From NCBI GenBank assembly GCA_958350755.1, contig CATWID010000010.1:1-55938 (forward strand): a DNA stretch of 55,938 bases, read 5' to 3'. The translations under genes and the position numbers were made by a program. The notes under the pieces are model-generated. The model ran no database searches and was not told where the DNA came from. It saw nothing but the letters and a program-made list of their open reading frames with translations. Numbering within the stretch: position 1 is the first letter of the stretch; every line of letters starts with the position of its first letter. This document shows positions 8,208 to 16,786 of the stretch, in pieces. The DNA is from an uncultured Collinsella sp. (GTDB lineage Bacteria; Actinomycetota; Coriobacteriia; Coriobacteriales; Coriobacteriaceae).

Positions 8208-8912
8208 TTACGGCAGGATATGGAAGCCTAGCGAGGCGATATCCTTGGCAAAACCGCGCACGGTATCGAGCGAGACCTCGTACGGATCGCGACCGATGTT
8301 CTTGCGCTTGGCCAGGATGCTGTTGGGCACCGTGATGATCTGACAGCCGCAGGCCTGCGCCTGGTAAATGTTGATAAGCTCGCGCGTGGACGCCCACAGG
8401 ACCTCGCAGTTGGGCTTGGCGGCGGCCTTCTTGACCGACTCCGTCATAAACGGAATGGGATCGACACCCGTGTCGGCGATACGGCCGGCAAAGAGCGAGA
8501 TGATGGACGGCGTCTCGGCGTCGACAGCGTCGACCATCTCGTCGACCTGCGCAGGCGTAAAGATGGTGGTGACGTTGACCTTAATGCCGTCGGCGGAAAG
8601 CTTGCGCACCAACTCGGCCGTGGACTCGCCCTTGGTGGTCACGCACGGAATCTTGACGTAGACGTTCTCGGCCCAGGCAGCAATCTCGCGGGCCTCGACC
8701 TCCATGGTCTCGACGTCGTCGGCAAAGACCTCAAACGACACGGACACATCGGTGATGTGGGCCAGGACCTCCTTGGCAAACGCGCGGTAATCCGTCACGC
8801 CGCCCTTCTTCATAAGGGACGGGTTGGTCGTGAAACCCTGAACGTTGCCGCTCTCGTACATGTCGAGCATGCCCTCGAGGTTTGCACCGTCAGCGAACAC
8901 CTTGATTGCCAT
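8208..8912 (-). CDS. Transaldolase / fructose-6-phosphate aldolase family protein (copy 1)
   Basis: About 234 residues, the size of the short TAL/FSA family (class I aldolases that form a Schiff base on Lys). The catalytic lysine is in VYVKIP (about residue 85); FTTNPSLM and the C-terminal ADTGVDP region also fit. Start ATG 8912 (MAIKVFADGAN) has RBS AAAGGAA; an upstream ATG at 8936 adds 8 residues and lacks one. It lies downstream of the PTS genes 9236-11496 but is separated by a terminator, so it may have its own promoter at 8943-8975. It is a close paralogue of 11506-12216. Confidence 0.9.
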   Translation of the reverse strand: MAIKVFADGANLEGMLDMYESGNVQGFTTNPSLMKKGGVTDYRAFAKEVLAHITDVSVSFEVFADDVETMEVEAREIAAWAENVYVKIPCVTTKGESTAELVRKLSADGIKVNVTTIFTPAQVDEMVDAVDAETPSIISLFAGRIADTGVDPIPFMTESVKKAAAKPNCEVLWASTRELINIYQAQACGCQIITVPNSILAKRKNIGRDPYEVSLDTVRGFAKDIASLGFHILP

Positions 8913-8942
8913 CTGCCTGATTCCTTTCGTTAGCATACGGCC

Positions 8943-8975
8943 GATAAACTGCTAAACACTTTATCTACGTTTATC
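8943..8975. promoter_or_regulatory. Putative DeoR-type operator upstream of transaldolase copy 1
   Basis: GATAAAC (8943-8949) and GTTTATC (8969-8975) form an inverted pair; TAAAC at 8953-8957 also pairs with GTTTA at 8969-8973. TTATC recurs three times between 8960 and about 9000. The likely regulator is the DeoR protein at 12565 (inference). Confidence 0.4.
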
Positions 8976-9140
8976 AAGGCGTGAACTGCGGTTTTTATCT
9001 TCTCGGCGAACGGTTTTGCAGATTTACCATTTTTATATCGACGCCCCAGCGGCAAAACGTTTTTGCCGATCATTGCGTTTGATTCCGTTCACGGAACAGA
9101 AGCAGCGCCTCGCCGGCTCATATTCACAATCGCTCCAAAG

Positions 9141-9180
9141 CAAAAAGCGGTGACGCCTCGATTGAGACGTCACCGCTTCC
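9141..9180 (-). terminator. Terminator of the ascorbate-type PTS operon
   Basis: On the minus strand a stem (AAGCGGTGACG class arms at 9145-9159 and about 9163-9177, one mismatch) is followed by TTTTTG. It lies about 55 bp beyond the stop of the IIC gene. Confidence 0.75.
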
Positions 9181-9235
9181 GTGTAGGAGCCGGTTATCGG
9201 AGCTCCGCCCGATTAGGGCTTAACGTATGCCTGGA

Positions 9236-10627
9236 TTACTCTTCCTCAACGTGATTGATCACAGCACCCTTGGTGTGGATGAAGTTGGGGACGAAGGCAA
9301 CGACCAGAAGGACAGCGAGAATCGCGTAGACACCGGTGGTACCGAAGGCCTCGGCAGCGCGGCCAAGCGTAATACCAATGACGGAGAAATCGAAGTCGCC
9401 GAACGTAGTGTTCTTGAAGCCAAAGACGTCAAGAACGGGCAGGAGCAGGGCCGGGGCAAAGGTGATGAGCAGGCCGTTGACGAAAGCGCCAAGAGCTGCG
9501 CCCTTGCGACCGCCGGTAGCATTGCCGTAGATGCCCGCGGTAGCACCGCAGAAGAAGTGGGGAACCATGCCCGGGATGATGAAGATGCCCAGGGTAGCGC
9601 CCACGATGAACATACCGACCACGCCACCGATAAAGGAAGCGACAAAGCCGAGGATGACGGCGGTGGGAGCATAGGGGAAGAAGACGGCGCAGTCGACGGC
9701 GGGGATGGCACCGGGGATCAGCTTGTTGGAGATGCCCTGGAAAGCCGGGACCAGGTCGGCAAGGATCATACGAACGCCGTTATAGACGATGGTGACACCA
9801 ACGGCGAAAGACAGAGCGCAGGTCAGGGCATAGACAATCACGTTGTCGCCACCAGCGGTCTTGGTAACGACCGCAGGATCTGCAATGTAAGCGGCGAAAG
9901 CGGTAACCAGGTAGAAGAAGGCCATGGTAAGAGCCGTGGAGATGGTAGTGTCGCGCAGGAAGGCGAACTTCTCGGGAACCTCGATCTTCTCGGTGCTGTT
10001 CTCCTCGGCGTCCTTAGCAAAAAGCGTACCGACTGCAGCGGAGATGTAATAGGCGAGTGAACCGAAGTGGCCCATGGCGATTTCATCGCCATCGGTAACC
10101 TTCTCGGTGAAACGCTGACCAACGGCGGGAAGCATAGCGCTCACGAGGCCCAGGAACATGCCGCCCACGATGACAAGCTGGACATCCTGGAAGCCAGATG
10201 CCTGCAGAACGGCAGACAGCAGGCAGGCCATAAACATGCTGTGATGGCCCGTCAGGAAGATGTACTTAAACTTGGTAAAGCGGGCAATGATAATGTTCAC
10301 GACATAGCCGAGAATCAGGATCATCATGGTCTGAACGCCAAGGACGCTCTGAGCCATCGAAACGACGACCTCGTTGTTGGGCACGACGCCGGTGATGTGG
10401 AAACCGGTCTCGATGAAGGTACCCAGCGGAGCAAGGTTCTCCTGAACAACAGCGGCGCCGGCGGACAGCATGATGTAACCAAGAATGGGCTTCAGGGTGC
10501 CCGTCATCACCTTGTGGGCAGGACGCTTAAGCGCGACAAGGCCCACAAAGGCAAATAGGCCCATAATCCACGCTGGCTTGGTCAGAATCGATTGGATAAA
10601 CTCAAGTATGGGAAGGATGGCTTGCAT
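9236..10627 (-). CDS. ulaA: PTS ascorbate-type transporter subunit IIC
   Basis: About 463 residues with many hydrophobic segments and the SgaT/UlaA-type start (PAWIMGLFAFVGLVALKRPA). IIC is the membrane channel that takes up L-ascorbate or a related substrate, coupled to phosphorylation by IIB. ATG 10627 was chosen for RBS AGAAAGGAAG; the ATG at 10672 adds a non-conserved hydrophilic leader. It follows IIB by 71 bp in the order transaldolase-IIA-IIB-IIC on the minus strand. The ascorbate pathway enzymes UlaD/E/F/G are not here, so the true substrate may be a pentitol or another sugar acid (inference). Confidence 0.9.
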   Translation of the reverse strand: MQAILPILEFIQSILTKPAWIMGLFAFVGLVALKRPAHKVMTGTLKPILGYIMLSAGAAVVQENLAPLGTFIETGFHITGVVPNNEVVVSMAQSVLGVQTMMILILGYVVNIIIARFTKFKYIFLTGHHSMFMACLLSAVLQASGFQDVQLVIVGGMFLGLVSAMLPAVGQRFTEKVTDGDEIAMGHFGSLAYYISAAVGTLFAKDAEENSTEKIEVPEKFAFLRDTTISTALTMAFFYLVTAFAAYIADPAVVTKTAGGDNVIVYALTCALSFAVGVTIVYNGVRMILADLVPAFQGISNKLIPGAIPAVDCAVFFPYAPTAVILGFVASFIGGVVGMFIVGATLGIFIIPGMVPHFFCGATAGIYGNATGGRKGAALGAFVNGLLITFAPALLLPVLDVFGFKNTTFGDFDFSVIGITLGRAAEAFGTTGVYAILAVLLVVAFVPNFIHTKGAVINHVEEE

Positions 10628-10698
10628 CTGCGCTTCCTTTCTCTCTAACGTGGGCGCGTTTCCCTCTTCCACAGGGAACCGCCCTTTTTTGTGCCGCT

Positions 10699-10974
10699 TT
10701 AGGCGTTAGCGGCGGCCGCCTTGATTGCCTCGAGGGCGTCTTCGCGGATCTTCTTCTTGTTCACATAGCTGCGAACGATCACAACGTTGCCGTGGAGCTC
10801 GGGGGCGAGTTCCTTAACGGTGATGAACAGATCCGGATTTGCGGAAGAAGCACCGTTCAGGTCCATAGACTCAACGTCGGCCTTGATGCCCTCCTCCTCG
10901 CAAAGCTCCTCGACTTTGCCAGCGAGCATCAGGCTGGACCCGATGCCGTTTCCGCATACGGTGATGATATGCAT
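10699..10974 (-). CDS. ulaB: PTS ascorbate-type transporter subunit IIB
   Basis: About 91 residues, one lactose/ascorbate-type IIB domain. The phosphocysteine loop is VCGNGIGSS (Cys at about residue 7), which accepts phosphate from IIA and passes it to the incoming sugar at IIC. The protein is cytoplasmic. It lies between the IIA and IIC genes with short gaps, all on one likely transcript. Confidence 0.92.
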   Translation of the reverse strand: MHIITVCGNGIGSSLMLAGKVEELCEEEGIKADVESMDLNGASSANPDLFITVKELAPELHGNVVIVRSYVNKKKIREDALEAIKAAAANA

Positions 10975-11049
10975 GGCAACCTTCCTCTCCTACACGTGAC
11001 GGTTTTCCGTCTATCCAAAAGCGGCGACGCATCGCCGTGCCATTAAGGC

Positions 11050-11496
11050 CTAAAAGAATGAACGCATGGTCTCCAAAACCTGCTCGGGCGTATCGCATGC
11101 GCTGAGCTTGGCAACGCAGTCCTCGTCCTCGAACATCTGCGAAAGCTCCGCCAAGCAGCCAAGATGAGCCTTGGGGTCGGGTGCGCAAATACCCACGAGC
11201 ACGTGAACCGGATCGAAATCCTCGTGTCCAAACGCAATGGCAGGGTCAAGCGTGACGATACAGATCCCCGCTTCACTCACATTGCCATCTGCCTGAGCGT
11301 GGGGCATGGCGATGCCCTCTTCCAAGACCATATAGGGGCCGAATTTGTGAACCGATGAAATCATGGCGTCAACATAGCTCTGGTCGCATTTGCCAGCGTC
11401 TACGAGCAACTTACCGCATGCCTTGATCGCTTCCTCCCAGTCGGAGGCCTCGACGTGGCAGGCAACAAGCTCGGGCTTAAGAAGATCGGTCAGCAT
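11050..11496 (-). CDS. ulaC: PTS sugar transporter subunit IIA (PtsN/UlaC type)
   Basis: About 148 residues of the fructose/mannitol/ascorbate IIA fold. The phosphohistidine is in GIAMPHAQAD (about residue 66). It takes phosphate from HPr and passes it to the IIB encoded just downstream. It begins 9 bp after the stop of transaldolase copy 2, so the two are tightly coupled. Confidence 0.92.
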   Translation of the reverse strand: MLTDLLKPELVACHVEASDWEEAIKACGKLLVDAGKCDQSYVDAMISSVHKFGPYMVLEEGIAMPHAQADGNVSEAGICIVTLDPAIAFGHEDFDPVHVLVGICAPDPKAHLGCLAELSQMFEDEDCVAKLSACDTPEQVLETMRSFF

Positions 11497-11505
11497 GCTC
11501 GTCCC

Positions 11506-12216
11506 CTACTCCTCGGGCAGGATATGAAAACCAAGCGCCTGAATGTCGCGGGCAAAGCCCTTGACCGTATCAAGCGAGTACTCAAGCAAATCTTTCCCGA
11601 AATTCTTGCGCTTGGCAAGAAGGGCATTGGGGACCGTAATGATCTGACAGCCAACGGACTCCGCCTGGAAGATATTGAGGACCTCGCGCGTAGACGCCCA
11701 GAGAACCTCGGCAGCAGGCTTAACGGCAGCCTTCTTTACGGACTCCGCCATGAGGGGCAGCGGATCGACGCCGGTATCGGCAATGCGACCGGCAAAGATG
11801 GACAGAATAGAGGGGGTCTCAGCAGAGACGGCATCGACAAACTCGTCGACCTGCTCGGGCGTGAAGATAGTGGTGACATTCACCTTGATGCCGTCGGCAG
11901 AAAGGCGCTTGACCAGCGCGGCAGTGGACTCACCCTTGGTGTTGAGCGCCGGGATCTTAACGTAGACGTTGTCTGCCCAGGTTGCGATCTCGCGAGCCTC
12001 GGCTTCCATACCCGCCTCGTCGTCGGCGAATACCTCAAAAGAGACCGACACATCAGTAATGTGCTCAAGAACCGTCTTGGCAAAAGCGCGGTAGTCGGTC
12101 ACGCCGCCGGCCTTCATAAGGGAAGGATTGGTCGTGAAGCCCTGAACGTTGCCATTGTCATGCATGTCAAGCATACCCTCGAGGTTAGCGCCGTCGGCAA
12201 ACACCTTGATCGCCAT
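11506..12216 (-). CDS. Transaldolase / fructose-6-phosphate aldolase family protein (copy 2)
   Basis: About 236 residues. Shares MAIKVFADGANLEGMLDM and most of its length with the copy at 8208-8912, including the Schiff-base lysine in VYVKIP. ATG 12216 has RBS GAGAAAGGA. It is the first gene of the PTS operon (then IIA, IIB, IIC), which implies that the imported sugar phosphate is handled by an aldolase or transaldolase step, as with C5-C7 ketose phosphates. Why two near-identical copies flank one PTS is not clear: sub-functionalisation or recent duplication. Confidence 0.9.
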   Translation of the reverse strand: MAIKVFADGANLEGMLDMHDNGNVQGFTTNPSLMKAGGVTDYRAFAKTVLEHITDVSVSFEVFADDEAGMEAEAREIATWADNVYVKIPALNTKGESTAALVKRLSADGIKVNVTTIFTPEQVDEFVDAVSAETPSILSIFAGRIADTGVDPLPLMAESVKKAAVKPAAEVLWASTREVLNIFQAESVGCQIITVPNALLAKRKNFGKDLLEYSLDTVKGFARDIQALGFHILPEE

Positions 12217-12244
12217 GTTCGGTCCTTTCTCATCTAACACTATT

Positions 12245-12321
12245 GCTATCGAAAGCCTTCTTCTTTGTTTCAAAAGCTTTTCGGTTTTCTTTTATAAACC
12301 ATTTCAAAAGCTATCGAAAGC
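12245..12321. promoter_or_regulatory. Paired direct repeats in the divergent PTS/DeoR promoter region
   Basis: The 12-mer GCTATCGAAAGC occurs exactly at 12245-12256 and 12310-12321, and TTTCAAAAGCT at 12268-12278 and 12302-12312. These CGAAA/TTTC-rich repeats lie between transaldolase copy 2 (minus) and the DeoR gene (plus) and suit DeoR-family operators. The 12217-12564 gap is otherwise AT-rich promoter DNA. Confidence 0.55.
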
Positions 12322-12564
12322 TCAATTGTCAACTTTCCGTGAACGGTCGAATATCGGGCGTGAACGTACTTCTTTTGGGCGGCACCTTCAGAATGAGACT
12401 CTTTATAGCCCGTTTACGTGCGAACTATCTGCTACGCATGCATTTGTGACATGCCATTCCGTTCTTTTGATTCATTCGAATTTGCCTTGTTCTTTTCATA
12501 TCGATACGTTATATTTCGATTACGAAAGGCGCATCTTTTACCTTTTGTTCAAAAGGAGCGGCAT

Positions 12565-13356
12565 ATGGCATCTACTTCAGACCTTTCACCGGCCGAGCGT
12601 CAGCGATTTATCATGAATTGGCTGGCCGAAAAGCCAAATATCTCGGTATCCGACATCGTTCGCCGTTTTTCGGTTTCGGAAGTCACCGCACGGCACGACC
12701 TCATCTCGCTGGAATCCGAAGGCAAGCTGCGTCGCGTACGCGGCGGAGCGGTATCGCTTTCTCGCTCCAACGCAATCTCGTATCCCGAGGAGCGCATCAA
12801 TGTCCAAGTCGAGGCCAAGGAAGCCATCGCCGCAACCGCAGCAACTCTTGTTGATGATGGCGATGTTCTGGTAATTGATATCGGCACCACAGGCTTTTAC
12901 TTCGCTAAGGCCCTCATGGACAAGCGTGAGATCACCATTATCACCGGCGATCTTGCAATCGCGAACTACGCCAGCTTCAATCTCCCCAATGCTTCGGTAG
13001 TGCTGCTGGGCGGCTCCGTGCGCAAGGGCCACCTCTATCTCGCGGGCGCACTAACGCTCGACTGCATGAGCAAACTACATGCCGACAAGGCGTTTGTCAG
13101 TGCCGACGGATTCCACCCCGACCACGGTTTTACCGTCGAGCACGACTTCTCGGCCATGATCAAGCATATGTACCTTACCAACTCAAACCAGGGCTACATG
13201 ATGGTTGACCAGGGAAAGTTCAATAAGACCAGTTTTTATCAGTCCGCGCAGATCGATGACCTCGACGGCATCATCGTTGATGGAGACGACGAGGGCATCA
13301 TGACGGCGGCGATCGAGAGCAGTCGCAGTCATCCCAAGCTCTATATTGCAAAATAG
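12565..13356 (+). CDS. DeoR/GlpR-family transcriptional regulator
   Basis: About 263 residues. The N-terminal DeoR helix-turn-helix (about 10-60; ISVSDIVRRFSVSEVTARHD) is followed by LRRVRGGAV, the usual DeoR linker, and a DeoRC sensor domain (VIDIGTTGFYFAKAL; LLGGSVRKG) that binds sugar phosphates. Start ATG 12565 has the strong RBS AAAAGGAG; an upstream ATG at 12418 is in non-coding promoter DNA. It is divergent from the transaldolase/PTS operon and probably represses it. Confidence 0.92.
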   Translation: MASTSDLSPAERQRFIMNWLAEKPNISVSDIVRRFSVSEVTARHDLISLESEGKLRRVRGGAVSLSRSNAISYPEERINVQVEAKEAIAATAATLVDDGDVLVIDIGTTGFYFAKALMDKREITIITGDLAIANYASFNLPNASVVLLGGSVRKGHLYLAGALTLDCMSKLHADKAFVSADGFHPDHGFTVEHDFSAMIKHMYLTNSNQGYMMVDQGKFNKTSFYQSAQIDDLDGIIVDGDDEGIMTAAIESSRSHPKLYIAK

Positions 13357-13361
13357 CTCAA

Positions 13362-13400
13362 ATGGCCGGGTCGCCCCCACTGCGGGCGACCCGGCCATTT
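13362..13400. terminator. Bidirectional terminator between the DeoR gene and HAD remnant
   Basis: A perfect 15-bp stem ATGGCCGGGTCGCCC (13362-13376) pairs with 13384-13398 and is followed by TTATT on the plus strand. It ends the DeoR transcript. Confidence 0.75.
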
Positions 13401-13401
13401 A

Positions 13402-13779
13402 TTAAATCAACCCAAAATGCTGCATCGCTGTGACGGTACCGTCGTGTGCGACATCGTCGGTCACGTAGTCGGCGAGCGCCTTGACCTCGGGCATGGCGTT
13501 GCCCATGGCGACAGCCGTCTCGACAGCGGCGAGCATACCCAGATCGTTGCCGGAATCGCCAAAGCCAAAGGTGCGCGCGTTGCCGGTGCGACCTAGGTAT
13601 TCCAGCGCTCGCGCCACGCCCACGCCCTTGTCGATGCCCTTGGGACTCAGCTCGCGATTTGCTTGCTGGGCTCGCTTGGAAGCTCGGCGGTAAACGCGTC
13701 TCCCAGTCAATCCGGCACCGCCGAGGCAAACCCCACACGCGCCCGCCAACGCAAAGGTCCGGCGGGACGCACCTAGCAT
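13402..13779 (-). pseudogene. C-terminal remnant of a Cof-type HAD phosphatase
   Basis: The last 83 or so residues (13402-13653) are a clear Cof/HAD C-terminus: ELSPKGIDKG, then the acidic motif FGFGDSGNDLGM and AMGNAMPEVKALAD. The N-terminal two-thirds, including the DxDGTL nucleophile, is missing. In frame upstream there are only about 42 unrelated, low-complexity residues. It is therefore a truncated gene, broken at about 13655. The break coincides with the start of the 13.8-22.8 kb sugar cassette, which suggests that the cassette's arrival removed the rest of the gene. Confidence 0.75.
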
Positions 13780-13823
13780 CCCGCCGGACCGTCACTCGTC
13801 CAGGAGGCCACCGCGACGAACCT

Positions 13824-14903
13824 CTAGATCTTCGCAAGCTCCTCGGAGATGACGCGGCAGACGTCCTCAGCCTGAGGCATCACGCCGTACATCTCGAAGA
13901 AGCCGTGGTCGCAGCCGCGATAGCGAATCGCGGTGACATCAACGCCCGCATCCTGCAGCCTCTTCGCGAACAGCTCATCCTGATAGCGCAGGTAGTCATA
14001 CTCGGAAGAGATGATGACCGTGCGGGGGAACGCGCTCACGTCCTCCGCGAACAGGGCAGACACCCTCGGGTCGAGCATCTCCTCCGCATTGCCGTTGGTG
14101 TACATCAGCGGCAGGTCATCATTGGCATTGCGAATGCGATCCACCCTGCTCAAAGCCTCGATCCTCTGGTCGTTCACAATCTCATAGAGGTCATAGGACC
14201 ATTCCTCCGGAACGGGGCCGCCGTCGACGAGCGGATACAGCTCGGCCACGAGCTTGATCCTGTCCACATGGGACCCGTCGAGGACGACGGCGTTGGTCAG
14301 GCTTCCGCCCGCGGAGTCGCCAGCCACGGCGATCCGCGTCGCGTCAACACCCAGCTCATCCGCATGCTCGACAAGCCAGCCGAGCGTCTTCACACAGTCC
14401 TCGACGCCACCGGGAAACATCGTTTCGGGAGACAGGCGGTACTCGGGGTAGACCGCAACACAGCCCGTTCGCTCCGCGATGTCGCGCAGGCAGTTCTCGT
14501 ACTGGCCGATGTTGCCAACCATAAAGCCGCCGCCATGGATGAACACGAGCGCGGCAGAACCGCTCTCGTGGCTCTCGGGCGTGAAGACGTGCAGGGGAAT
14601 GCCCCTGTCGCCAAAATTCATGACGACGGTCTTCTTGGCAACGCCCACGCCCCTCACGACATGGGTCTCCTTGTTGGGAGCGGAACGCCACGCGATCACG
14701 TCCACCGGCCCCGCCGGCGCCGGACCGGCGGCGAGCTTCGCATGGGCGCGCGCATAGACGCGCGGATCGAGCACGTGCTCGCGCTCATCTCCCGGCACGG
14801 GCTTCAGTAGGAGCTTCAGCCCGTTGGGCTCGATGACCTCCCTAGCTCCACGCTCAAGCACTTCAAGCTCGGAAGTGGGGTACTTCCTCTCCTCGGTGCC
14901 CAT
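13824..14903 (-). CDS. Alpha/beta hydrolase (HSL-type esterase)
   Basis: About 359 residues. HSL-family esterase motifs are intact: oxyanion-hole HGGGF (about 118-122), nucleophile GDSAGG (about 190), an Asp region (SSEYDYLR) and the catalytic His in CDHGFFEM near the C-terminus. No signal peptide, so it is cytoplasmic. It starts 2 bp after the aldo/keto reductase stop and is the last gene of the PTS operon. A cytoplasmic esterase there suggests deacylation of an imported acylated sugar phosphate or glycoside (inference). Confidence 0.88.
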   Translation of the reverse strand: MGTEERKYPTSELEVLERGAREVIEPNGLKLLLKPVPGDEREHVLDPRVYARAHAKLAAGPAPAGPVDVIAWRSAPNKETHVVRGVGVAKKTVVMNFGDRGIPLHVFTPESHESGSAALVFIHGGGFMVGNIGQYENCLRDIAERTGCVAVYPEYRLSPETMFPGGVEDCVKTLGWLVEHADELGVDATRIAVAGDSAGGSLTNAVVLDGSHVDRIKLVAELYPLVDGGPVPEEWSYDLYEIVNDQRIEALSRVDRIRNANDDLPLMYTNGNAEEMLDPRVSALFAEDVSAFPRTVIISSEYDYLRYQDELFAKRLQDAGVDVTAIRYRGCDHGFFEMYGVMPQAEDVCRVISEELAKI

Positions 14904-14905
14904 GG

Positions 14906-15850
14906 CTAGCCGATCTTCAGCTCGTCAAGCTTGGCGTCAAGCTTGGCCATCTCATCGGCGGAAAGCTCCCACTCGAATGTCTCGCAGTTCTGAATCGCAT
15001 GGGCGTCCGTGCGCACGCCAACGAGCGCGGTGCCCACGTACTCCTTCTGGGTGCTCCAGTTCACGGCGACCTGTGCCACGGGCTTGTCATGAGCCCCGGC
15101 GATCTCGTCCATGACCTTGAGCAGCTCCTGGACGCGCGAGAACTTGGGCTCCTGGAAGTAGTCGTAGAAGCCGCCGCGAACATCACCCTCCTCGAACTTC
15201 GGCAGCTCGCGGAACTTGCCCGACAGGATGCCCGCACCAAGGGAGCCATAGGTGAAGGAGTCGATGCCACGCTCGTAGCCCCACTTGATGAGGTCCTCGG
15301 AGGAGCGGTCAACCATAGAGTAGGGCGGCTGCTGGACGTCGATCTGAGCGACCTTCTCGCACTCCTCGATCATCTCGGTCGTGAAGTTGGAGACGCCGAT
15401 GTGGCGAATCTTGCCTTGCTCCTTGAGGAGCTGGAGGGCGCACATCGTCTCGGAGAACGGGGTCTTGGCGTCGGGCCAGTGCACGAAGTAGAAGTCGATG
15501 TAGTCGGTGCGGAGGTTGCGCAGCGAGCTCTCGACCTCCCTCATGATGTTCTTGAACGAAGAGTCGCGGTCATAGCCGGCGGCGCTGGTGATTAGGCCAA
15601 CCTTGGTCGAGAGCAGGTAGCTCTCTCTGTCGACGCCCCTGAGCGCGTTGCCGACGACCTTCTCGGACGTGCCGTTGCCATAGCACGGCGCGGTGTCGAT
15701 GAGGTTGACGCCGTGATCGAGCATGGTGCGGATGGCGGACATGCTGGCGTCGTCATCGTTCTCACCAAAGGAGTCGCCGCCGATCGCCCAGGTGCCCACC
15801 GCAAGCTGGGAGACGTCGACGTCAGAGTTCTTGAGGTGCGTGTAGCGCAT
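14906..15850 (-). CDS. Aldo/keto reductase
   Basis: About 314 residues, a TIM-barrel AKR. Catalytic tetrad residues are visible: Asp and Tyr in DTAPCYGNG, Lys in LSTKVG and His in YFVHWPD. It uses NAD(P)H to reduce sugar aldehydes or ketones. ATG 15850 (MRYTHLKNSDV) was chosen because GGGGAAAC precedes it and typical AKRs begin there; an upstream in-frame start at 15925 adds 25 residues. It lies 99 bp after PTS IID and directly before the esterase gene. Confidence 0.9.
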   Translation of the reverse strand: MRYTHLKNSDVDVSQLAVGTWAIGGDSFGENDDDASMSAIRTMLDHGVNLIDTAPCYGNGTSEKVVGNALRGVDRESYLLSTKVGLITSAAGYDRDSSFKNIMREVESSLRNLRTDYIDFYFVHWPDAKTPFSETMCALQLLKEQGKIRHIGVSNFTTEMIEECEKVAQIDVQQPPYSMVDRSSEDLIKWGYERGIDSFTYGSLGAGILSGKFRELPKFEEGDVRGGFYDYFQEPKFSRVQELLKVMDEIAGAHDKPVAQVAVNWSTQKEYVGTALVGVRTDAHAIQNCETFEWELSADEMAKLDAKLDELKIG

Positions 15851-15949
15851 AATGTTTCCCCTTCTAATAGGACGGCACACGTCGAAAGCGCTCGAACGCG
15901 TGCCGCCGGGAATTACCTTGAACAAGCTTCGGATATCCCTGAAGCCGCC

Positions 15950-16786
15950 TTACACGATGCCCACGAGGCCGAGGACGAGCGCGAGAACCATGACGCCAAC
16001 CAGGATGATGTTGACGTTGACGTTCTTCTTGCGCAGGAGCCACAGGACGACGAGCGTGAGGACCAGGGGCACGAGGCCCTTGAAGATGGAATCGAGGTAG
16101 GCCTGGATCATGACCGGGTCAGAATCCTGAACCGGGATGGACAGGATCGTGTTGAACTTGACGTTCGCCGCGGTCATGGCGCCGATCATCACGAGGCCGA
16201 TCGTGGAGGTGGCCTTGGTGATGAGCTTCATGAGGCCGCCCTCGTACATCTCGGAGATGAAGTTGGTGCCCATGTTGAAGCCGAGGTAGGTCAAGAAGTA
16301 ACGGCAGAGGATCGACGGGATGTTGTAGATCAGCAGGAACATGATGGCGCCGAGGGGCGAGCCGCTCATGGCGAGGTTAATGCCAATGCCGGCGGCGATG
16401 ACACGCAGGACGCCCCAGAAGATTGCGTCGCCGATACCGGACATCGGGCCCATGAGGGAGACCTTGATACCGTCGATGGACTCGGTATCGAAGTCATCGT
16501 GCTCGGAGTTCTCCCTCTCCATGGAGGCGACGAGGCCCATGGCGAACGTGCCGACGTTCTGGGTGATGTTGTACCAGGTCGTGTGACGCTTCATGGCGTC
16601 GGCGCGAGCCTCGGGGTCATCGGCGTAGTAGCGGTTAAGAGCGGGCTGGATGGAGTACAGCCAACCATCGGCACCAGCCTTGACGGAACCGCCGGCGCCG
16701 GAAGCGAACACGGTGAAGGAGCGCAGGAAAATGCGGTTGAGCATCTTCTTGTCTTCAGGGCTCACATTCTTGATCAGGTTGCTCAT
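15950..16786 (-). CDS. PTS mannose/fructose/sorbose-family subunit IID
   Basis: About 278 residues. ManZ/AgaD-type IID with the diagnostic GPMSGIGDAIFWG segment and a hydrophobic C-terminus. IID and IIC form the membrane part of mannose-family PTS permeases. It overlaps the IIC stop by 4 nt (ATGA), showing translational coupling. Confidence 0.93.
   Translation of the reverse strand: MSNLIKNVSPEDKKMLNRIFLRSFTVFASGAGGSVKAGADGWLYSIQPALNRYYADDPEARADAMKRHTTWYNITQNVGTFAMGLVASMERENSEHDDFDTESIDGIKVSLMGPMSGIGDAIFWGVLRVIAAGIGINLAMSGSPLGAIMFLLIYNIPSILCRYFLTYLGFNMGTNFISEMYEGGLMKLITKATSTIGLVMIGAMTAANVKFNTILSIPVQDSDPVMIQAYLDSIFKGLVPLVLTLVVLWLLRKKNVNVNIILVGVMVLALVLGLVGIV

Noticed and set aside
12418..12564. 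49-residue N-terminal extension of the DeoR regulator
   Set aside because: It crosses the promoter region, is Phe/Leu-rich without conservation, and a strong RBS sits before ATG 12565.
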